Counted from the stretch's first letter, positions 7,452-15,435 are shown. The stretch: DNA of 18,571 bases from Marinagarivorans sp. UBA5868 (GCA_002432095.1 DJFQ01000104.1:3506-22076), one strand, 5' to 3'. The notes: a model not told the origin generated them from the sequence alone. A program made the numbers and translations.

Positions 7452-8630
7452 ATGAATGATCCTATCGTAGTAGTCGGTATCGCACGCACCGCCATGGGGG
7501 GAATGAGCGGTGTGTTCACTGAGGTATCCGCCACCAAGTTAGGTGGTGATGCGATTCGCGGCGCTCTGGAAGATGCCGGCGTTACTGCAGCAGATGTGAG
7601 CGAAGTTATCATGGGATGCGTGTTACCGGCCGGTCTGGGTCAAGCGCCTGCGCGTCAGGCTGCGTTGGCTGCAGGGTTGCCACAAAACACCCCTACTACG
7701 ACGATTAACAAAGTCTGCGGTTCGGGTATGAAAGCGGTCATGATGGGCGCTGACGCGCTCGCTGTGGGGCAGGCGGAAATTGTGGTTGCCGGTGGTATGG
7801 AAAGTATGACCAACGCACCCTACATGTTGACTAAGGCGCGTGCGGGCTATCGTCTCGGTCACGGGGAGCTGCTCGATCACATGTTTTTAGATGGATTGCA
7901 GAATGCCTACGATGGCCAATTGATGGGAAATTTTGCCGAAGCAACCGCGGAAAAATATCATTTCAGCCGCGAGCAGCAGGATGAATTCGCCATCGCATCC
8001 CTCAAAAAAGCGAGTGCGGCGATTGCTGCCGGGCACTTCAAACGAGAGATTGTCCCCGTCACCGTGAAAAGCCGAAAAGGGGATACAGTGGTAGCGGTGG
8101 ATGAGCAACCGGGTAACGCCAAGCCGGATAAGATTCCCTCACTTAAGCCCGCTTTTAAAAAAGACGGCACCGTTACTGCCGCAAACTCAAGCTCCATTTC
8201 AGACGGCGCCGCTGCTCTTGTGTTGATGCGTCAGAGTACGGCACAAAAACGCGGTCTTAAGCCCCTGGCGGTGATTAAAGGCCAAACTCAGTACGCCCAA
8301 GCGCCAGAGTGGTTTACCACGGCTCCGGTGGGCGCAATGAAGAAACTGCTGGAGCAGGCCAACTGGTCCGTGAACGATGTGGATCTGTTTGAAATCAATG
8401 AAGCGTTCGCGGTGGTAACCATGGCAGCGGTGCGCGATCTGGATATTCCAGAGGAGAAGGTCAATGTCCACGGCGGCGCATGCGCACTGGGCCATCCGCT
8501 CGGTGCGTCAGGGGCGCGTATCCTGGTGACGCTGATTGCCGCGTTGCAGACCTATGGCAAGAAGCGCGGAGTGGCGAGCTTGTGCATCGGTGGCGGCGAG
8601 GCTACTGCGGTGGCGGTGGAGATGCTGTGA
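7452..8630 (+). CDS. Acetyl-CoA C-acetyltransferase (thiolase)
   Basis: 392 residues of the biosynthetic thiolase (AtoB/PhaA) type, joining two acetyl-CoA into acetoacetyl-CoA or the reverse. The catalytic residues fall exactly at the classical positions: Cys89 in NKVCGSGMKAVM, His348 in GGACALGHPLGASGAR, and Cys378 in SLCIGGGEAT. NEAFAVV, which helps bind substrate, is also present. The ATG at 7452 follows a strong AGGAGG (7442-7447) with four bases between; a longer frame from TTG 7431 has no support. Whether it serves polyhydroxybutyrate, fatty-acid or amino-acid breakdown cannot be told, since no partner gene (reductase, CoA transferase, synthase) is next to it. It is monocistronic by position: lemA is divergent upstream and dolP convergent downstream. 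Confidence 0.95.
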   Translation: MNDPIVVVGIARTAMGGMSGVFTEVSATKLGGDAIRGALEDAGVTAADVSEVIMGCVLPAGLGQAPARQAALAAGLPQNTPTTTINKVCGSGMKAVMMGADALAVGQAEIVVAGGMESMTNAPYMLTKARAGYRLGHGELLDHMFLDGLQNAYDGQLMGNFAEATAEKYHFSREQQDEFAIASLKKASAAIAAGHFKREIVPVTVKSRKGDTVVAVDEQPGNAKPDKIPSLKPAFKKDGTVTAANSSSISDGAAALVLMRQSTAQKRGLKPLAVIKGQTQYAQAPEWFTTAPVGAMKKLLEQANWSVNDVDLFEINEAFAVVTMAAVRDLDIPEEKVNVHGGACALGHPLGASGARILVTLIAALQTYGKKRGVASLCIGGGEATAVAVEML

Positions 8631-8637
8631 TTGTCTG

Positions 8638-8661
8638 GGAGTCCGGCGGTTGCCGGACTCC
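8638..8661. terminator. Hairpin between convergent thiolase and dolP genes
   Basis: A perfect 10-bp GC-rich stem, GGAGTCCGGC (8638-8647) with GCCGGACTCC (8652-8661), has a four-base GGTT loop and starts seven bases after the thiolase stop. It lies between two converging genes, so it probably ends or protects transcripts from both sides. No T-run follows on either strand, so it is not a classical intrinsic terminator and may work with Rho or as a 3'-end stabiliser. Confidence 0.6.
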
Positions 8662-8669
8662 GTGTTGAT

Positions 8670-9245
8670 CTATCGCTCGATATATTCGATCACCCGCACC
8701 ACTTTTTCCACGCCTGAAATCTCAGCGGCGATTCCACTGACGAGATTGGCTTCCTCTCTGGTCAGCAGTCCCATCAGAAAAACCACCCGGTTTTCCACCA
8801 CAATTTTTACCCGTTCGGACTCGATGTCGCGATTCGCAAGAATTTTGCTGCGCAGTTTGGTGGCGATCCAATTGTCGTTGGTGCGGGAAAAAACGGTGGA
8901 ATTGCTTTGTACCAGCAGCTCGTTGTGCACTTGTCGCACTTTGCTGATGGCCCGCACGGTTTCACCTGCCGCTTGACGCAGATCACTGCTCGGCACTTCT
9001 CCGGTAAGCAAGACCACGCCATTAAAACTCATCACATTGACATGTGCGTCCGCCAAACGGGGATCGGCTTTGCGCAGATTGACCTGAATCATCGCCTCCA
9101 GTCTCTGATCGTCTACATAAGCGCCAAATGTGCGTTTGCCGGGATCCGGCTCAATAGGACCGTCACTGGTGGCGTCGAGCATGGTGACGCAGCCGCTGAG
9201 AATGCAAAACACGCTGAGCAGAATAGGTAGGCGCAAAAACAACAT
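8670..9245 (-). CDS. dolP: Outer-membrane BON-domain lipoprotein DolP (YraP)
   Basis: 191 residues. A lipoprotein signal peptide ends in the lipobox LSGC with Cys19 as the lipidated residue. Position +2 is Val rather than Asp, so sorting to the outer membrane is expected. Two BON domains follow: about 45-112 (NGVVLLTGEV) and 122-190 (NRVVFLMGLL). In E. coli DolP binds anionic phospholipids, localises to division sites and supports outer-membrane integrity. The start at 9245 is chosen over a longer frame reaching 9470, because the extension runs into diaA and would remove the signal peptide from the N-terminus. It begins one base after the diaA stop, so translation is probably coupled. The order lpoA-yraN-diaA-dolP matches the E. 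coli yraMNOP cluster. Confidence 0.92.
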   Translation of the reverse strand: MLFLRLPILLSVFCILSGCVTMLDATSDGPIEPDPGKRTFGAYVDDQRLEAMIQVNLRKADPRLADAHVNVMSFNGVVLLTGEVPSSDLRQAAGETVRAISKVRQVHNELLVQSNSTVFSRTNDNWIATKLRSKILANRDIESERVKIVVENRVVFLMGLLTREEANLVSGIAAEISGVEKVVRVIEYIER

Positions 9246-9246
9246 A

Positions 9247-9831
9247 TCAGTCGATTCCAAACAGTTTGTGGTCAATGAGGTCGCACAGGCAGTAGAGCAC
9301 CAGAAGATGAATTTCATGAACCCGGCTGCGGGAGTTGACCCTGGCGCAGAGTTCGATATCCCCCGAATCAAGCGATTTTCCAATGTCTCCCCCGTCCCGC
9401 CCGGTGAGAGCGATGATGGCAACGCCCCGATCACGGGCCGCGCCAATCGCCTGCACCAAGTTGCCGGCATTGCCGCTAGAGCTGATCACCACCAGCAGAT
9501 CTCCCTCCTGGCCGAGCGCGCGCAGGGGTTTGGCGTATACATCGTGATGCTGGGCATCCGCCACTATCGCGGTGTAGCTGGCCATATTGCTGCCCAGCCA
9601 AATCGCCGGAAGACTCGGTCTCTCCTTTTCAAAACGATCTATCAAATTTGAGGTGAAAATCTGCGCCATAGCGGACGAGGGGCCGTTGCCGCACACGAGA
9701 ATTTTTTTTTCATTTAACAGGGTCTGTACCAAACGATCCGCCGCCGCTTCGATCAAGGGTGCCAGTTCTTCGCCCACCTGCATTTTGGCTTCGATACTGC
9801 GTTGGAACAGGTTGTAGACTCGTTGCGACAT
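9247..9831 (-). CDS. diaA: SIS-domain DnaA initiator-associating protein DiaA
   Basis: 194 residues of the SIS (sugar isomerase) fold: CGNGPSSA (47-54), ISSSGNAGN (116-124) and a C-terminal RVHEIHLLVLYCLCDLID. DiaA forms a tetramer that bridges DnaA molecules at oriC and promotes timely initiation. The family is close to phosphoheptose isomerase GmhA, but here the position matching the GmhA catalytic His near the C-terminus appears to be Tyr180. The CLCDLID ending is like E. coli DiaA, and the lpoA-yraN neighbours also point to DiaA. The start at 9831 (MSQRVYNLF) is preferred over a frame reaching 10008 that overlaps yraN. A run of nine A residues on the coding strand (complement of 9702-9710, codons 41-44, E-K-K-I) is a possible slippage site. 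Confidence 0.9.
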   Translation of the reverse strand: MSQRVYNLFQRSIEAKMQVGEELAPLIEAAADRLVQTLLNEKKILVCGNGPSSAMAQIFTSNLIDRFEKERPSLPAIWLGSNMASYTAIVADAQHHDVYAKPLRALGQEGDLLVVISSSGNAGNLVQAIGAARDRGVAIIALTGRDGGDIGKSLDSGDIELCARVNSRSRVHEIHLLVLYCLCDLIDHKLFGID

Positions 9832-9880
9832 AGAAATTCCGAATGCTGAGATATTCCAATTGATTGCCGGGATTTGCGAA

Positions 9881-10246
9881 TTAAAACGCGTTTTGAACCC
9901 ATTCGATAGCTTCCCCGGTGCTGTCGCTGACGATGCCAACAACATCAAATCGTAGCGCCTGTCGCGATGAAATTTTCTGGCTTGCCACGAAGTGCTGAGC
10001 CGCGGCAATCAATTTGCGTTGTTTGGTCGCGGACACAGTCTCTAAAGGTGATCCGTAGTTGGTGTTCTTACGCCGCCTTACTTCCACAAATACCAGTGTT
10101 TCGCCATCGCGCATTATCAAGTCGATCTCGCCTTGCACGCAGCGATGATTACGTGCCACCAAGCGTAATCCCTGCGCGGATAAATAGCGCTCGGCGCTCT
10201 GTTCACCGGAGCGGCCGATCAATAGCCGGCTGAGCGGTGGGGCCAC
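9881..10246 (-). CDS. yraN: YraN, UPF0102 nuclease-fold protein
   Basis: 121 residues. The UPF0102 signature is clear: GEIDLIMRDGETLVFVEVRRRK, with Glu40, Asp42 and Glu55 in the positions of a PD-(D/E)xK nuclease-like core (Asp42 and Glu55 the likely metal ligands), followed by YGSPLETVSATKQRKL. The function is not established; the fold resembles Holliday-junction resolvases and restriction enzymes. The start codon is GTG (10244-10246), four bases after the lpoA stop, with only a weak Shine-Dalgarno, so it is probably translated by coupling to lpoA. It sits between lpoA and diaA as in E. coli and Pseudomonas. Confidence 0.92.
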   Translation of the reverse strand: MAPPLSRLLIGRSGEQSAERYLSAQGLRLVARNHRCVQGEIDLIMRDGETLVFVEVRRRKNTNYGSPLETVSATKQRKLIAAAQHFVASQKISSRQALRFDVVGIVSDSTGEAIEWVQNAF

Positions 10247-10250
10247 GGTT

Positions 10251-12098
10251 TTACATGGACTCGGCGAGCAGGCGAGGCCGCCCGGCTTTAAATTCCGCCC
10301 AAACCTGCCGGCGCTGGAACTGGTTTTGATCGTTCAATTGCAAAGTACCGGTGTGCCCATAAAAGTTCGCTTGACGCACCGCTTCCAGCTGCTTTAACCG
10401 CGGGTATAGGTGAAAGCTGTCAACACCCATGGCGTAGAGTGGTTGAAGTGCGAGGCTGTTATCGGCAAAGGACTGCAATGCTTTTTTCTCGGCGGCGTGC
10501 TTTTCGAAAAACCAGGGCAGGGTAGAAAACTTAATATCGTTCATGTCCTGGTCGAGTTTGGTGTCCACTTGCCCGCTGTAAACATGGCTGGTGGCGTATA
10601 CCGGAATATCGGCTGCATAGTGAAAGGCAAGGGTGGGTTTGATCTGGCGCGCTTGCCCGGCCTGGGCGGCGAGAAAAATCATATCCACGTCCTGTCGGCG
10701 CCGAGGCTCAAATTCAATGTTGCCGACCACAGCGCGGACTTCCTGCGCGCGTTTTTCACTCTGGTCCAGTTGCAATGCGGTTTTGATAATTTTTGAATAA
10801 TCGTTCTTTTCGGTAAACCGGTAATCTTGAGTGACTTCGCCGCCCAGTGCCCGCCAGCGCAACACAAATGCCTCGACGCTGCGGTCGCCCCAGTTATTGT
10901 CTGGGGCCAGAACCATGGCTCGGCGATGGCCATCGCGCCAGCCTTGTTCAGCGGCCAACTGCGCCTCATCTTCGATCCCCAGACCAAATTGATAGAGATT
11001 GGGAACCACCCCGAGAGGGTTGTCGATCGTGTTCAGCGCCAGAGTGGGCACTGGTAGGCCGGGGCGCAATGCCAGCTCCTGTAAATTTTCTTTGGCGAGC
11101 GGACCGACTACCAGTTGTGCACCGTCGGTAACGGCTTGGTCGTACAAGGCGTTGATGTCTTGGTGTGCTGTATCGTAAAAACGCAGGGCGGGCGAATCCG
11201 CCGTCTGGTTTTGTTGTTCATAGTAGGCGGCCATAAACCCGTCGCGAATGGCTTTGGCTGCGCCGCTCAATGGGCCAGTCAACGGCAACAAAACCGCGAT
11301 CTGACGGGGCTGCTCCTCAAGAAGTTGTTTGAGCATTTTCAGGTCGGCGGGCAGCGCAAGGCTGGCGGGATGATCCGGCCACTCCAAAATCCAGCGGTCA
11401 AGACGGGCAAGTTGCTCGCGCAGATTGCTTTGGGTGTCCTTGCTCAGTGCCGCCAAGCGATACCAGCCCTCCAGCTCACGCTTCGTGCTGATGGAGATCA
11501 GTTGTTCCAATTCCGTAACGGGAATGGCCATAAGCGCCTGCCAAAGACGCTGCTCATTGCTCCGACCCGCGGGCGAGTCGCCGCTGAGTTGCGCTTGCAA
11601 TAAAACACGTTCTTCCACACTCGCTGCATAAAAACCCATGTCATACAACAAGCTTGCTCGCTGTTCCGCGATTTCACTGGCGAGATCTGAAGAAAGGGTT
11701 CCCCGTGCAGCGAGCAGGGGTGGGTTGTTCACGTAGTCATAGGCCAGAGGGTAATAACCATCAGCGGCCGCGAGATGACTTTTCACCAGCGCTAAACGTG
11801 CCTGTAATTCTATGGGGAGCTGACCGGTGTTCGCCTGAGCCGGCATATTGTTTATGATGCTGCGCGCCCGATCCCAATCGCCGAGCTGTACTAGCCCCTG
11901 CGCCGCCTGCAATTGCAGGTCGACACGGGCCAATCCGTCAGTCCGCTCCGCACGTGCCAGCAGAGCATCGACGCTTTGAGCCGTATCATTGGTAACAGCC
12001 AGGGGGTCTTTATTAACCGGTTTACTCTGGTTGCCTTGACACGCAAGCAGCGCGATTGAGACGAGCCCAAGTGCCAGCAGTCGGGCAAAAAAACTCAT
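10251..12098 (-). CDS. lpoA: Penicillin-binding protein activator LpoA
   Basis: 615 residues. The lipoprotein signal peptide ends LLAC with Cys20 lipidated and Gln at +2, indicating the outer membrane. Residues about 30-260 are a helical TPR-like N-terminal domain. Residues about 266-615 form a type I periplasmic-binding fold beginning QIAVLLPLTGPLSGAAKAIRDGF. LpoA reaches through the peptidoglycan to activate PBP1A. The protein is somewhat shorter than E. coli LpoA (678), close to the size I recall for Pseudomonas homologues. The start at 12098 is fixed by the signal peptide and by GGAG on the minus strand about eight bases upstream; a frame from 12284 overlaps rsmI and is rejected. It heads the lpoA-yraN-diaA-dolP transcript, with a 48-base divergent gap to rsmI. 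Confidence 0.93.
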   Translation of the reverse strand: MSFFARLLALGLVSIALLACQGNQSKPVNKDPLAVTNDTAQSVDALLARAERTDGLARVDLQLQAAQGLVQLGDWDRARSIINNMPAQANTGQLPIELQARLALVKSHLAAADGYYPLAYDYVNNPPLLAARGTLSSDLASEIAEQRASLLYDMGFYAASVEERVLLQAQLSGDSPAGRSNEQRLWQALMAIPVTELEQLISISTKRELEGWYRLAALSKDTQSNLREQLARLDRWILEWPDHPASLALPADLKMLKQLLEEQPRQIAVLLPLTGPLSGAAKAIRDGFMAAYYEQQNQTADSPALRFYDTAHQDINALYDQAVTDGAQLVVGPLAKENLQELALRPGLPVPTLALNTIDNPLGVVPNLYQFGLGIEDEAQLAAEQGWRDGHRRAMVLAPDNNWGDRSVEAFVLRWRALGGEVTQDYRFTEKNDYSKIIKTALQLDQSEKRAQEVRAVVGNIEFEPRRRQDVDMIFLAAQAGQARQIKPTLAFHYAADIPVYATSHVYSGQVDTKLDQDMNDIKFSTLPWFFEKHAAEKKALQSFADNSLALQPLYAMGVDSFHLYPRLKQLEAVRQANFYGHTGTLQLNDQNQFQRRQVWAEFKAGRPRLLAESM

Positions 12099-12146
12099 GC
12101 TGAGTCTCCGAAAATAGATGCAGAAGAAATATTGGGGTGAGAATTC

Positions 12147-13013
12147 ATGACAGTCCGACCGAGTGCCAGGCCTGGAGTTTTGTATGTGGTGCCCACGCCA
12201 ATCGGAAATTTGGCCGATATGGTACCCCGCGCACTCAGTATTCTTCAAACGGCGGACATCATAGCCGCCGAAGATACCCGGCACAGCGGCAAATTAATGC
12301 AGCATTTTCAGATTTCCACGCCGATGGTGGCCTATCACGACTTCAGCAGTGAACAGCGGTGTCAAGAATTGCTGCAACGTTTGGAAAGCGGTCAGAACGT
12401 GGCGTTGATTTCCGACGCCGGAACGCCATTGATCTCGGACCCCGGCTATAGACTGGTGGCCCTTGCCCGTCAACGGGGGATTGAGGTTATACCCGTGCCC
12501 GGCGCCTGCGCTGCCATAGCGGCGCTAAGCGCCAGCGGACTGCCGTCGGATCGCTTCACATTTGAAGGGTTTCCCCCGGCGAAAAGCGGAGCGCGCAAGG
12601 AATGCTTCACGCAGCAACGCGAAAATCCTCGAACGCTAATTTTCTACGAGTCTCCTCATCGCATCGCTGCGAGCCTGGGAGATATGGTGGAGGTTTTTGG
12701 CCCGGATCGTCGGCTGGTGATGGCGCGGGAGATCAGTAAAACCTTCGAGACATTTTTATCCGGCACCACGGCAAGTGTTTTGGCGCGCGTATGCGCAGAC
12801 GCCAATCAACAAAAAGGCGAAATCGTTTTGCTTGTTGAGGGCTTCCGGCCAGTTGTCGAGCAGGACGGGCCAGGTGGTGAGGCGCGGCGGGTGATGCAGA
12901 TCCTCCTGGATGCAGAGCTGTCAGTAAAACAGGCTGCTGCTCTTGCCGCTTCGATTACGGGTGATAAAAAGAATCGTTTGTATGATTGGGCCGTGAGTCA
13001 GCGGGCAGTGTGA
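12147..13013 (+). CDS. rsmI: 16S rRNA (cytidine-2'-O)-methyltransferase RsmI
   Basis: 288 residues. RsmI uses S-adenosylmethionine to methylate the 2'-O of C1402 in 16S rRNA. RsmH in this same window methylates the base N4 of that nucleotide, so the window holds both halves of the m4Cm1402 modification. Tetrapyrrole-methylase fold motifs are present: VVPTPIGNLADM near the N-terminus, AEDTRHSGKL (41-50), SDAGTPLISDPGYRLV and VPGACAAIAALSASGLPSDRFTFEGFPP. The ATG at 12147 follows GGTGA (12136-12140) with six bases between. It is divergent from lpoA and is followed 40 bases later by the RNase P RNA. Confidence 0.95.
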   Translation: MTVRPSARPGVLYVVPTPIGNLADMVPRALSILQTADIIAAEDTRHSGKLMQHFQISTPMVAYHDFSSEQRCQELLQRLESGQNVALISDAGTPLISDPGYRLVALARQRGIEVIPVPGACAAIAALSASGLPSDRFTFEGFPPAKSGARKECFTQQRENPRTLIFYESPHRIAASLGDMVEVFGPDRRLVMAREISKTFETFLSGTTASVLARVCADANQQKGEIVLLVEGFRPVVEQDGPGGEARRVMQILLDAELSVKQAAALAASITGDKKNRLYDWAVSQRAV

Positions 13014-13018
13014 CGGCG

Positions 13019-13046
13019 CTTGCTGCCACAGGAAAAACTTTGTAAT
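13019..13046 (+). promoter_or_regulatory. Likely rnpB promoter
   Basis: TGTAAT (13041-13046) matches the -10 consensus at 5/6 and lies seven bases before the expected 5' end of RNase P RNA at about 13054. A weak -35 (CTTGCT/TTGCTG, 13019-13025) is 15-16 bases upstream. The GC-rich GTGCCGC between -10 and start resembles the discriminator of stringently controlled stable-RNA promoters. It begins just after the rsmI stop. Confidence 0.5.
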
Positions 13047-13053
13047 GTGCCGC

Positions 13054-13393
<340 letters not shown>

Positions 13394-13396
<3 letters not shown>

Positions 13397-13414
13397 TTAT
13401 TCCTAATGTTTTTT
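13394..13414 (+). terminator. T-rich tracts after rnpB
   Basis: Five Ts (13394-13398) directly follow the P1 3' strand, and six more lie at 13409-13414. No local hairpin precedes them, so this is a weak candidate for the rnpB 3' end, not a classical terminator. Confidence 0.3.
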
Positions 13415-13619
13415 CATGCCCGCTATATAGCTTCCCTAGCTGTATTCATGTTCCTTTAAGTCAAAAATAATCTTGCACTTAAAGTGCTTTGTTAGCATGC
13501 GCGCCTAGTGCGCTGTTGCTGCTGTCATTATTTATTCGTTCCATTTTTCTGTCGTCACTGCAAGCGCAGCAAAAAGTCAGCGTTTTCAATTTGTTACGAG
13601 CGCTAGCTCACGCCATTGC
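13399..13619. other. Non-coding leader between rnpB and the mra promoter
   Basis: About 220 AT-richer bases with no convincing reading frame. Two perfect short palindromes are visible: GCTATATAGC (13422-13431) and GCACTTAAAGTGC (13475-13487, single central A). The second contains AAAGTG, the core of the MraZ repeats found 160 bases downstream. I recognise no small RNA or riboswitch here. Confidence 0.5.
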
Positions 13620-13657
13620 TTGACAGCGGCCATGCGCCGTCGATAGTGTGCTAAAGT
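13620..13657 (+). promoter_or_regulatory. mra promoter of the division/cell-wall cluster
   Basis: A perfect -35 TTGACA (13620-13625) is followed after 16 bases by GATAGT (13642-13647, 4/6 to the -10 consensus). An alternative extended -10, TGCTAAAGT (13649-13657), lies just downstream. Both overlap the first MraZ repeats. Transcription would begin about 55-65 bases before mraZ and run into rsmH, ftsL, ftsI and murE. Confidence 0.6.
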
Positions 13658-13689
13658 GGAATAAAGTGGTTTTTTGTGGAATTTAGTGG
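13643..13689 (+). promoter_or_regulatory. MraZ-binding box: five 10-bp-phased repeats
   Basis: Heptamers of the form NNAGTGG/NNNGTGK occur at exact 10-base steps: ATAGTGT (13643), AAAGTGG (13653), AAAGTGG (13663), TTTGTGG (13673) and TTAGTGG (13683), each with a three-base spacer. This matches the known MraZ box, AAAGTG[G/T] repeated with N3 spacers. The array overlaps the probable -10 and start site of the mra promoter and ends 28 bases before mraZ, as expected for autorepression by the MraZ ring. Confidence 0.85.
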
Positions 13690-13717
13690 GTTGAAATGTT
13701 CTCCCAGTGGGTGATGT

Positions 13718-14164
13718 GTGTTTCAGGGCAGTCACAGCATAACGATGGACAACAAGGGCCGTATCGCCATACCTGCGAAACAGCGGGAATGCTTGGTATC
13801 GCTTTGCGAAGGTCGCATCGTCATGACTGCCCACACTGAAGATAAATGCATATTGGTTTACCCGGAAACTGAGTGGGAAATGATACGCCCCAAAATCGAG
13901 GCGCTCCCCACATTTAATAAACAGGCTCTGCGGGCCCAGCGTTTGTTGATTGGTTACGCGACCCCGCTAGAGCTGGATGCTAATGGCCGAGTGCTTGTGC
14001 CACCGACGCTGCGTGATTATGCAGGTCTTGATAAAAGCCTGATGCTGGTCGGCCTGGGCAAAAAACTAGAGCTTTGGAGTGAAACCCAGTGGTTGCAATC
14101 GGTAGCAGGAGCTGAGCTCGACGACGAGCCTTTGCCGCCGGAAATGCTCTCACTTTCTTTATAA
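13718..14164 (+). CDS. mraZ: Transcriptional regulator MraZ
   Basis: 148 residues with two AbrB/SpoVT-like swapped-hairpin DNA-binding motifs: [17 protein letters not shown] (DNKGR at 11-15) and [21 protein letters not shown] (DANGR at 87-91). MraZ assembles into a ring and represses its own promoter and the division cluster through phased repeats, which are present just upstream. The start is GTG at 13718, supported by MFQG, equal to the MFRG start of relatives; GGGTGA lies three bases upstream, so initiation may be weak. The next ATG in frame would delete the first DNA-binding strand. The stop overlaps the TAAGGA Shine-Dalgarno of rsmH. Confidence 0.95.
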   Translation: MFQGSHSITMDNKGRIAIPAKQRECLVSLCEGRIVMTAHTEDKCILVYPETEWEMIRPKIEALPTFNKQALRAQRLLIGYATPLELDANGRVLVPPTLRDYAGLDKSLMLVGLGKKLELWSETQWLQSVAGAELDDEPLPPEMLSLSL

Positions 14165-14171
14165 GGAATCC

Positions 14172-15101
14172 ATGAGTCAGGCGGAACATTTTTCGGTACT
14201 CCTGCGGGAGTCGGTAGACGCACTGGTTCAGGATGATGCCGGTTTTTATATCGACGGCACATTTGGACGAGGTGGCCACAGTCGCGCCATTCTCCAGAGA
14301 TTGAACGAGAACGGGCGACTGTTGGCGTTTGACAAAGACCCGTTGGCAATCGCTGCGGGTCGTGAGTTAGAAGCGGCAGATCGTCGTTTTGCAATCGTGC
14401 ATGAGTCGTTTTCTGCTCTTGCCGGAGAGGCAGAGGGTCGCGGGGTTGCCGGCCGAGTTGCGGGGATATTGTTGGATCTGGGGGTGTCCTCCCCGCAACT
14501 CGATCAGGCAGAGCGCGGTTTTAGTTTTTTACACGATGGTCCATTGGATATGCGGATGGACACCAGTCGCGGAATGAGTGCGGCAGATTGGGTCAACACG
14601 GCAGCGGAAGAGGAAATCGCACGTGTGTTGTTTGAATACGGTGAGGAGCGGTTTTCCCGGCGCATGGCGCGGGCGATCGTCGCTCAGCGCCGACAAACGC
14701 CGTTTACTCGGACGCGGCAACTGGCAGAGGTCGTTGCGGCGGCAAACCCGAAATGGGAGCGCGATAAAAATCCGGCGACGCGTGCATTTCAAGCGATTCG
14801 GATAGCCGTGAACAACGAATTGGGCGATTTGGCCGACGCACTGAGCGCAGCGATGACGGTTTTACAACCCGGAGGGAGGCTCGTGGTGATCAGCTTCCAC
14901 AGCCTTGAAGACCGGATCGTAAAGCGGTTTTTTAAGCAGGAGGCGCGCGGTCAGATTTTTCCCAAGGGACTGCCAGTGACGCAAGATCAAATGCAGCATC
15001 GTTTGCGGCTCATTGGCAAAACCATAAAAGCGAGCGAGGAGGAATTGCAGCTTAATATCCGCTCACGCAGTGCAATCATGAGAGTGGCTGAAAAACTTTA
15101 A
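14172..15101 (+). CDS. rsmH: 16S rRNA (cytosine-N4)-methyltransferase RsmH
   Basis: 309 residues. RsmH methylates N4 of C1402 in 16S rRNA with S-adenosylmethionine, on the same base whose ribose RsmI modifies. Key motifs: the SAM-binding loop [14 protein letters not shown] (28-41), [44 protein letters not shown], and [16 protein letters not shown]. The length is normal for the family. The ATG at 14172 follows TAAGGA (14162-14167) with four bases between, overlapping the mraZ stop, so the two genes are tightly linked. It is the second gene of the mra/dcw operon and is followed by ftsL after 55 bases. Confidence 0.96.
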   Translation: MSQAEHFSVLLRESVDALVQDDAGFYIDGTFGRGGHSRAILQRLNENGRLLAFDKDPLAIAAGRELEAADRRFAIVHESFSALAGEAEGRGVAGRVAGILLDLGVSSPQLDQAERGFSFLHDGPLDMRMDTSRGMSAADWVNTAAEEEIARVLFEYGEERFSRRMARAIVAQRRQTPFTRTRQLAEVVAAANPKWERDKNPATRAFQAIRIAVNNELGDLADALSAAMTVLQPGGRLVVISFHSLEDRIVKRFFKQEARGQIFPKGLPVTQDQMQHRLRLIGKTIKASEEELQLNIRSRSAIMRVAEKL

Positions 15102-15156
15102 TCCTCATTTCCGCAACTTGTATCGGGTTGGATCGCCAGCTCACAAAGAGGTACGC

Positions 15157-15435
15157 ATGGTGCACAAGTTAGGACATGGCATATTAATTTTTGCCGCATG
15201 GTTTCTCGTGATGGGCTCTGCGCTCTCCGTCGTCTATGTCACCCATCGTGCCCGTCTTGCTACCCATGAATTGGAAAAACTGCGCCATGCCGCTGCCGAT
15301 CTCCATGCGGAGTCGGGGCAGCTTCTTTTGGAAAAAAGCTCATTGGCGGCCTACGCCAGAGTGGAGCAGATGGCTTTAAAACAATTGGATATGACTGTGC
15401 CCGAAATCGATCAGGTGGTGATCGTAAAACCATGA
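15157..15435 (+). CDS. ftsL: Cell division protein FtsL
   Basis: 92 residues. Bitopic membrane protein: short cytoplasmic N-terminus, one span at about 7-28 (ILIFAAWFLVMGSALSVVYV), then a periplasmic coiled coil (about 30-65, HRARLATHELEKLRHAAADLH) and a short tail. FtsL joins FtsB and FtsQ to activate septal peptidoglycan synthesis by FtsW-FtsI. The ATG at 15157 follows GAGGT (15148-15152) with four bases between; a longer frame from TTG 15118 lacks such a site and would add polar residues. FtsL is poorly conserved, so identity rests on size, topology and its place between rsmH and ftsI. Its stop overlaps the ftsI start by four bases (ATGA), indicating translational coupling. Confidence 0.92.
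   Translation: MVHKLGHGILIFAAWFLVMGSALSVVYVTHRARLATHELEKLRHAAADLHAESGQLLLEKSSLAAYARVEQMALKQLDMTVPEIDQVVIVKP

Noticed and set aside
9246..9470. N-terminal extension of the dolP frame to 9470
   Set aside because: It overlaps diaA and would bury the lipoprotein signal peptide; the ATG at 9245 is one base after the diaA stop.
9247..9831. Phosphoheptose isomerase GmhA as the identity of the SIS protein
   Set aside because: The position equivalent to the GmhA catalytic His looks like Tyr180 and the neighbours are those of diaA.
12099..12284. Extension of lpoA to 12284
   Set aside because: It runs through the divergent rsmI coding region; the signal peptide begins at 12098.
14017..14394. Minus-strand open frames across mraZ-rsmH, and similar ones across the M48 gene (4722-5093) and rnpB (12955-13364)
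   Set aside because: They lie antisense to well-supported genes or RNA, have no family features, and are shadows of codon bias.
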